From: Piper betle
Taxonomy: Eukaryota; Streptophyta; Magnoliopsida; Piperales; Piperaceae
Length of the DNA: 64,000 nt
Assembly: GCA_033002965.1 (NCBI GenBank)
Contig: JAURVB010000701.1
Location: 1-64,000, forward strand
Reading direction: 5' to 3'
Shown: positions 58,982 through 64,000 of the stretch, in pieces
Layout of the letters: each line of letters opens with the position of its first letter
Numbering within the stretch: the stretch's first letter is position 1
Position numbers and translations under genes: made by a program
Notes under the pieces: model-generated
Told to the model about the DNA's origin: nothing
Seen by the model: the letters and a program-made list of their open reading frames with translations, nothing else
The model's database searches: none

Positions 58982-60521
58982 TAGGGGTGGGCGTGGACAT
59001 CCGAATTTGTCTTCGATGTTCGAAGCACGTCCGATCGAATTTAACCGAATTAAAACAAATCAAACATGTATATTTTTTTATCCGACCGAGTGTCCGATAT
59101 TTTATATTAATAATATAATATTTTCAACTTTTGAAAGACTAATATTATAGTTTATGAAAATTAAAAAAGTTAATTACTCATGTTTTATATCCTCTTTATT
59201 TTAAAATTAGGATATTTCCCTTCAATTTGCCTCTATAAATGAGTAGTTGCATAACTTTCAGTTCCCTCAAACTTCTTTTCACAATAACGATAAATAAGAG
59301 ATTGTTCCATTCTTCTAATATTTTCTATCAAAATAGGGGCATACACCGGATGTTATTTTTCTCTTTTTTAATAATATACTGTTTATATATTCTCCTTCTT
59401 TAGCACTCGAATTTTTACTATCATTTTCACCTCTACTTTGTTCAGTTACATTTGATAATAAACTTGAATGATCTATCTTCAAAAAATATATATCACATTA
59501 TAAACATAATGTAAAACCAGTGATCTGAGTCAGGTTTTTATGCTTATGAACTGATCGGTTCAATCGTCGGTTCAAGTCGAGTATGTTTTAGAATATGTGT
59601 ACTGAGTCGACGCTGGTCGGGTGCATGAGCCATGAGGGTCATGCGTACCCAAGTATATGATGATAACATCATGAAAATAACAGAAAAGAATGAGTTATAA
59701 GAATATATGAGAGTATGCCAATTATTTTTTTATTTTATATATAGTTGATCGTAGAGTTAGTTTTGGGCGTTTACTGCATTAGGACGTGTTACGGGGAATT
59801 TGGGTGGGTTGTTAGTTATAGAATGTCATTATGATTTTGTAGTGTTTATTTTATTTTATGGGATTTTATTCTGATTTTGTGGATTTTTTTAAGATTTATT
59901 CCGAGTTAGTTATTTTTATTAACTCAAGACATGAGCGAGTCAAGTCTTATTTACAACATGTCGTGGTCGCGCTGCCGCCAACGTTGCCCTGCCGCCAGGC
60001 CCCGCCGCAGCGTTGCCGTGATGCCCCGAGCGCCCCCGCCGTCGCGCGGCCTCCACGACACTGGAATCGCCGATCGTCGCCGATTTCGCCGCCAGACGAC
60101 TGTCACCGCAGTCGGTCCAATCACCGCTGTGACATTGCCAACCCTCCCACGTCCTTCCCTGACAAGAGTGGAGCCCATCGCCGCCCAGGCCGGCCGGATC
60201 TAGCCACCTACCACCGACCGCTTATGTTTAACCATTTTCCTATGAGCCGCCACCTCCGCCTAACACGTCGACGTCGAAAATGGGTTAGGCTCGCCGAACT
60301 GATTCCAACGGTTCTAGCGAAGGTTTGCTGACAGTGCAAAGCATGGCGGCGGTGGCGGCGGAGGTGGCAGCGCAGATAGCTTCGGACTGTCCGCGGACAC
60401 TGCTTGGGCCCGACAGACAATTCGATATACAAAGTTAGTCGGACTAATTTTGTTCGAGAAAATTCCTAATGGACGCGGACAATAATTCGTCCAATATCGA
60501 TCCGACCGATGCCCACCCCTA
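58982..60521. mobile_element. hAT-like non-autonomous DNA transposon
   Basis: The left end TAGGGGTGGGCG and the right end GCCCACCCCTA are inverted repeats, followed inward by GTCCGA-type subterminal motifs. The flanking 8-mers are CTTCCGCA (58974-58981) and CTTCCATG (60522-60529), alike in five of eight positions, which fits an aged hAT target duplication. No transposase is present. The interior holds LTR-derived sequence. Confidence 0.5.
59520..60330. mobile_element. LTR-derived segment inside the hAT-like element
   Basis: 59560-59840 resembles 55080-55320. From about 59885 the text AAGATTTATTCCGAGTTAG, then ACTCAAG and GAGTCAAGTCTTATTTACAA matches the entry into the GC-rich module of minus family-1 LTRs, and 60150-60240 matches its later part (GAGCCCATCGCC, GGCCGGATC). 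The frames 59858-60331 and 59931-60203 come from this GC-rich sequence. Confidence 0.5.
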
Positions 60522-60639
60522 CTTCCATGTAGGGGTGTACCGCTCTCCGTGGGCTTAGTAGGACTTAGCAGTTTTACCGTCCACGTTTTGCATGTTCTAA
60601 CGGGGAAAAAATAAAAATAAAAAAGTTTGCTAATGTGCT

Positions 60640-60890
60640 TTTGCAAAATGTCCGGCTACTGACATAAAAAAGGGAGCCGAACTTGGCTTGAACTGGAGCT
60701 TGACTTGCACTGGTTTGAGCTCACAAGCCAAGCCAAGCTTGACTCGGCTTCCAACAAACCGAGTCAAGCGTGGCTTGCACTTAGTTTTAAGCCTATTGAG
60801 CAAAGATCAAGCCAGCCTTGGCTTGAGCAATATTCAAATGGCTCGGCTCGCTGACCATGCCTCGAATTAAGGTAGCTAAATTCGACAGCC
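60640..60890. repeat. Inverted GAGCCGA/TCGGCTC-rich repeat
   Basis: GAGCCGAACTTGGCTTGAA near 60672 is partly mirrored by TTCAAATGGCTCGGCTC near 60832, with several GGCTTG/CAAGCC motifs between. It is possibly a hAT-type MITE. No protein is supported. Confidence 0.35.
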
Positions 60891-61227
60891 TTGATTAGGA
60901 GCACTATGAGTGTTAGGAGCAGCGGTAATTGGCCACTATCTTATTTTGTCGGCTGCCTGGTTGGGGAGAGGTGGTAGCTTCTGGAGAGGGGGAAGTTGGC
61001 AGAGATGATAGGGCAATTTTAAATTTTTGTTAAACATTTCCCTTTAAATTTTGAATACTAATAATAATCTCCTCGTTTAATAAATACTGTATCGTCATAC
61101 CTTTTTTCCATAAATATATCTGTTTGAAATACTGATTCGGTAATTTCATAAATCAAAATAAATATACTAGCTACCCCCAATAGAGTTGTGCACCACCTTC
61201 TCCATGCATCGGTGTCAAAACCCAAAT
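60891..61227. other. 3' flank of the MATE gene
   Basis: This AT-rich sequence lies downstream of the minus-strand gene's stop. I did not see an exact AATAAA on the minus strand, and no other feature is recognised. Confidence 0.4.
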
Positions 61228-62804
61228 TTACACCAAACAGTCGGCGTTGTCATTGGCGGCTCCGCTGGTGAGCACCTCGGCCCGGCCGGCCTGCACGACC
61301 CAGTTCGTCCTCCCCACCACGAGCAGCATCAAGATCAGGCACGAGGCCTGGGCGGCCATGAGCCCCATCCACAGCCCCTCAAAGTCGTAGCCAAGGAAGA
61401 AGGCCGCCAAGAGGGCTACCGGCATACCCACAAGGTAGAACGACCCCAAGTTGATGTTGGCCCCTGCCCTCGGCCTCGCCGATCCTCTCAGCACCCCGCA
61501 CCCGGTGGTCTGTGGGCAGTTCCCGAGCTCGCACAGGCCGATGATCGGCAGAACCGTCGAAGTTAGCACTATGATTTCTGGGTCCGCCGTGAACAGCCGT
61601 GCCCATTGGTTCCTGACCATGGTGGCGAAGAGCAGCGCAGCGAGGCCGGTGATGAAGCCGATCGATATCCCAGTGGATGCCGCGTGCATGGCTTTGGTTG
61701 GGTGGTTGGCGCCGAGCTCGTTGCCTACGCGGGTGGAGACAGCGAAGCTTAGGGAGGACGGGAAGATGTAGATGAGTGATGTGGTCTGGATGAGGATACC
61801 CATTGAGGCGACGGTGGCTGCGGGGTTGAGGAGGAGACCGCAGAGTAGGATCATTATCTCGTACCACCACCACTCGAGGCAGACCGAAATGCAGCTGGGT
61901 ATGGAGAGGTTGAGCAGTGCCCCCACTCTTTGAAGCAGTCTTTGGAGAGGCCGCTCCATGTTCGTTGATATGCGCCTGAGAAGTAGATGTAGACAACAAG
62001 GGATGTGACTAGGTTGGCGTTGGTCCAGACTGCGGCGAGGGCAATGCCTTTGATCTCGAGGCGCAGGAATGAGACGAGCAGGTAGTTGATGGGGATGTGG
62101 AGCAGGATAGACAGAGCTGCGCAGTAGGTCAAGGGGAGTGTGATGGATTGGGCTCTGAGGTAAATGCGGATGGGGTGGAGGAGAGATTGGGTGAGGAGGT
62201 CGGGTAGGGAGTAGAGAATGTAGGATTGGGCTTCTCTTGCTATGTTGGGGTCTTGGTTGAAGTTAAGAAGGATCCTTTCCATGTTGAGCCAAAGGAGCGT
62301 GATTGGGAGTGAAGTGCAGAGGAGAAGGAGGACTGCTCTTTGCATGGTGAGGCCGAGGAGTGTGTATTTTTTAGCTCCAAAGGCTTGGCCGCAAATGGGT
62401 TCCATCCCCATGGACAAACCGGAGAGAATGGAGTAGCCAGTAATGTTGGCGAAGCCGAGGGCCAGCGCCCCTCCGGCTAGGGCCAGCTCTCCAAGCTGGC
62501 CGAGGAAGAGCATGCTGATCATGGAACGGGAGTAGAGGAGGAGGCCTGTGAGTATCATTGGTAGTGCTATATTTGCTATGGATATAGTCTCAGCAGCTAG
62601 CTTAGCCAGGGGAGCTTTCTTTGTATTGTCATCATCACTACTAGTACTAGTACTACTACCTTCCTTGTGGTGGGCTGGGGTGGTTAACTTTGGGAGGAGA
62701 TTGGTGTAAATGGTCAGTTTTTGGAGGTTCTCAGCCTCCACTTGGCTTTGATCTTTTTTGCATTCACAGCTGCAAGGAAGAGGCTTTGAGTTTGGCAGAC
62801 ACAT
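61228..62804 (-). CDS. MATE-family transporter (DTX/ADS1-like), one-base frameshift
   Basis: Multidrug and toxic compound extrusion proteins are membrane antiporters of about 12 helices that export metabolites or xenobiotics, using a proton gradient in plants. The single-exon frame would be about 525 residues, normal for plant MATE. I choose the ATG at 62804 (protein starts MCLPNSK); the longer frame upstream starts with TTG. A charged and Ser/Thr/Asp-rich tail (residues 1-70) precedes the helices. Diagnostic stretches: MLFLGQLGELALAGGALALG, SILSGLSMGMEPICGQAFGA, LLHPIRIYLRAQ, CLEWWWYEIMILLCG and STRVGNELGANHP. This wording fits the intronless plant clade that includes ADS1/DTX48 and relatives. 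A run of five C at 61920-61924 (plus strand) needs one more base to keep the frame. As written, translation leaves frame near residue 295 and ends 21 residues later. Substrate and cell location cannot be told from sequence. Confidence 0.93.
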
Positions 62805-62919
62805 GGTAGTGTTAACTGCCAATTAGCGCTTTACCCTTCCCCTGAGTGGCACTGTTGCAAACAAAGGTAGAGGGAAGAGGGGATTTGGTGTTGAAGAGAA
62901 ATGGCCCGGAGACACCCTT

Positions 62920-62927
62920 TTTAAATA
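62920..62927 (-). promoter_or_regulatory. TATA-like box of the MATE gene
   Basis: TATTTAAA on the minus strand, about 115 bases before the ATG at 62804, in an AT-poor surrounding. This would place the transcript start near 62890 and leave a 5' leader of about 85 bases. It is inferred from position and motif only. Confidence 0.5.
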
Positions 62928-63348
62928 GGTGAACGAATCTCAGCTTGGGAAAAAGTAGTTACGTGCTTTCAAGTACGGTGGAAACCTTGCTGTCTGCTAG
63001 TCCGTGGTGTTTACGACGCAAGCATGGTTTTGGCCTGCAGGGTGTTCTCTATCAAAACTGAGATTCTTATGAATAAACTATGATTGCACGTTTGGAGAAG
63101 TTAGTCAAATTTAATGCGTAGAAAGAGTCTTGGAATCATCGACGGGAGTTGAAAGTTGTCACTTGTATGGATTGGCCATAGTTTTTTGCCCCATATGAGC
63201 ATTAGGCTCCACTTTCACTAGAGTTTAAGAGATTACGTCAAGAAACGAGATCTTCTTAGTTCTTACTCTTGGTTTCGTACACAAGCTTCAACGCCTTCAA
63301 ATATACTAGATATTTGCATGTTAGACATGTTCTACGCTTGGACTTACA
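62928..63348. other. Upstream flank of the MATE gene
   Basis: I recognise no transposon edge or gene here. The 67-codon minus frame at 63321-63524 is not similar to any family I know and runs into the repeat. Confidence 0.4.
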
Positions 63349-63740
63349 GATATCCATGCAAGGCCACAGCAATAAGTAGGTATGGAAAGTGGCGGGCTAC
63401 ATATCCTTTGGGACGAATGCTTAGAATAGTATGTCCAAAGTATGGAGCAAGTACCTTCCTTCTCATGTATTACAGAGATACAAAAAAATGATACTTTCTG
63501 AAGATTGTTCAATGTAAATGGCAACTTCTACGACTGTTGCGGGCTCATCCTTGAAGATATCCATGCAAGGCCACAACTATAAGCCGGTACGGAAGGCGAT
63601 AGATTTGTATCCTGGGGAGATACTTAGAATAGTATATCTAAGGTATGAAACAAGAACCTCATATAACTGATTAAAATATGGATACACATAATTATACTTT
63701 GATACTTAAGGTTGCCCAATGAAAATCTTTTAATCTTCTG
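63349..63740. repeat. About 206-bp direct tandem repeat, two diverged units
   Basis: GATATCCATGCAAGGCCACA begins units at about 63349 and 63555. Both continue with TAAG--GGTA-GGAA, then CTTAGAATAGTAT and a TATGGA/TATGAA-CAAG stretch. The second unit is more diverged towards its end. It lies about 0.55-0.95 kb upstream of the MATE start codon. The remaining 63741-64000 shows nothing recognisable. Confidence 0.75.
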
Positions 63741-64000
63741 CTGAGTGGTTCTACTCAACCGTTGGACCAGAAAATTAGCCACTTCTCTTTGTGGTTTCTA
63801 GATAAGCTCAAATCGCGAAAAGAGAGAAAACAATTCAACTGGTTTACTAAAGTTCTGTTTGATCAAGCCTTAGTGGCTGCATGGTGGAGCCCATTTCGGG
63901 TAATGAATGTTGATAGAAAATTGTAAAGAAGCTGAGTCTGTTTGGTCTTGACATTACCTATTTTGGCAGTTCCTGTCCATGGCATTCTACACGAAGTCCC

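Larger units (their letters stand above)
58037..60601 (+). mobile_element. Short non-coding LTR element, split by a DNA transposon
   Basis: A 5' LTR of about 234 bp (58037-58270) ends CCCTAACA and is followed by TTGGTATCACAAGC, a Met-tRNA-like primer site. About 560 bp of internal sequence without recognisable coding follows. A second LTR copy starts at about 58835 (shared AATC-AAGAG, AGTCTT-TATGAT, GATTAGGCAT, TTTTAATCTT) and is interrupted at 58982. Weak similarity resumes after 60529 (GTGTA, TTAGT, TCCACGTT). The far end near 60601 is uncertain. Confidence 0.45.

Noticed and set aside
61186..61566. 126-codon plus frame and other frames across 61.2-62.4 kb
   Set aside because: They are antisense or shifted shadows of the MATE coding sequence.
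62805..62822. Six-codon N-terminal extension of the MATE protein
   Set aside because: It would start with TTG. The first ATG in frame is at 62804 and gives a normal-length protein.

Overview
The window is nuclear DNA of a flowering plant. It is a deep stack of nested, mostly dead LTR retrotransposons with one recognisable host gene, a MATE-type transporter, at the right end (61.2-62.8 kb, minus strand). The evidence for a plant is the chromodomain-bearing Ty3/gypsy polyprotein (chromovirus, Tekay/Del type by its domain order and chromodomain wording), Met-tRNA primer binding sites, a miniature LTR element (TRIM), CACTA and hAT ends, and the plant DTX/ADS1-like transporter. The sequence alone does not let me name the genus.

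Layout. 0-5 kb: pieces of several LTR families, a CACTA end, a decayed reverse transcriptase and a decayed TRIM. 5.06-17.07 kb: a Tekay-like element on the minus strand (LTR, internal region, LTR); its right LTR is split by a solo LTR of the same family at 12410-15773, flanked by the 5-bp duplication AAATA. 17.1-22 kb: gag and LTRs of a second Ty3/gypsy lineage, holding a well-preserved TRIM at 20231-20682 with the duplication AATCA. 22.2-24.7 kb: gag and LTR of a Ty1/copia element. 24.7-27.6 kb: AT-rich repeat DNA. 27.6-52.85 kb: a 25-kb mosaic of the same Tekay-like family in both orientations, with two long plus-strand copies (gag-pol at about 29.9-33.2 and 46.8-50.3 kb), truncated minus-strand copies, a head-to-head LTR palindrome centred at 36.23 kb and hybrid LTR/pol junctions. 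52.9-61.2 kb: further LTR, miniature LTR and hAT-like sequence. 61.2-64 kb: the MATE gene and its upstream flank.

The family-1 LTRs are long (about 2.4-3.4 kb) and modular. From the LTR 5' end they carry a TGTAAAGACC start, in some copies an (ATT)n tract, one of two alternative GC-rich modules, an AT-rich block, a (TA)n tract, a roughly 30-bp minisatellite whose units can each fold into a short hairpin, and a 3' end reading GGGTCRTTACA next to a Met-tRNA primer site. In the solo LTR the minisatellite has become an 88-bp higher-order repeat. All three long gag-pol copies lack the zinc-knuckle and protease part between gag and reverse transcriptase, and all have stop codons or frameshifts, so I see no autonomous element.

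The MATE gene is a single exon and complete except for one missing base in a run of five C (plus strand 61920-61924) that breaks the frame near codon 295. Everything else is repeat DNA, so there is no operon-like cooperation to describe. The relations that matter are nesting order and recombination between repeats.
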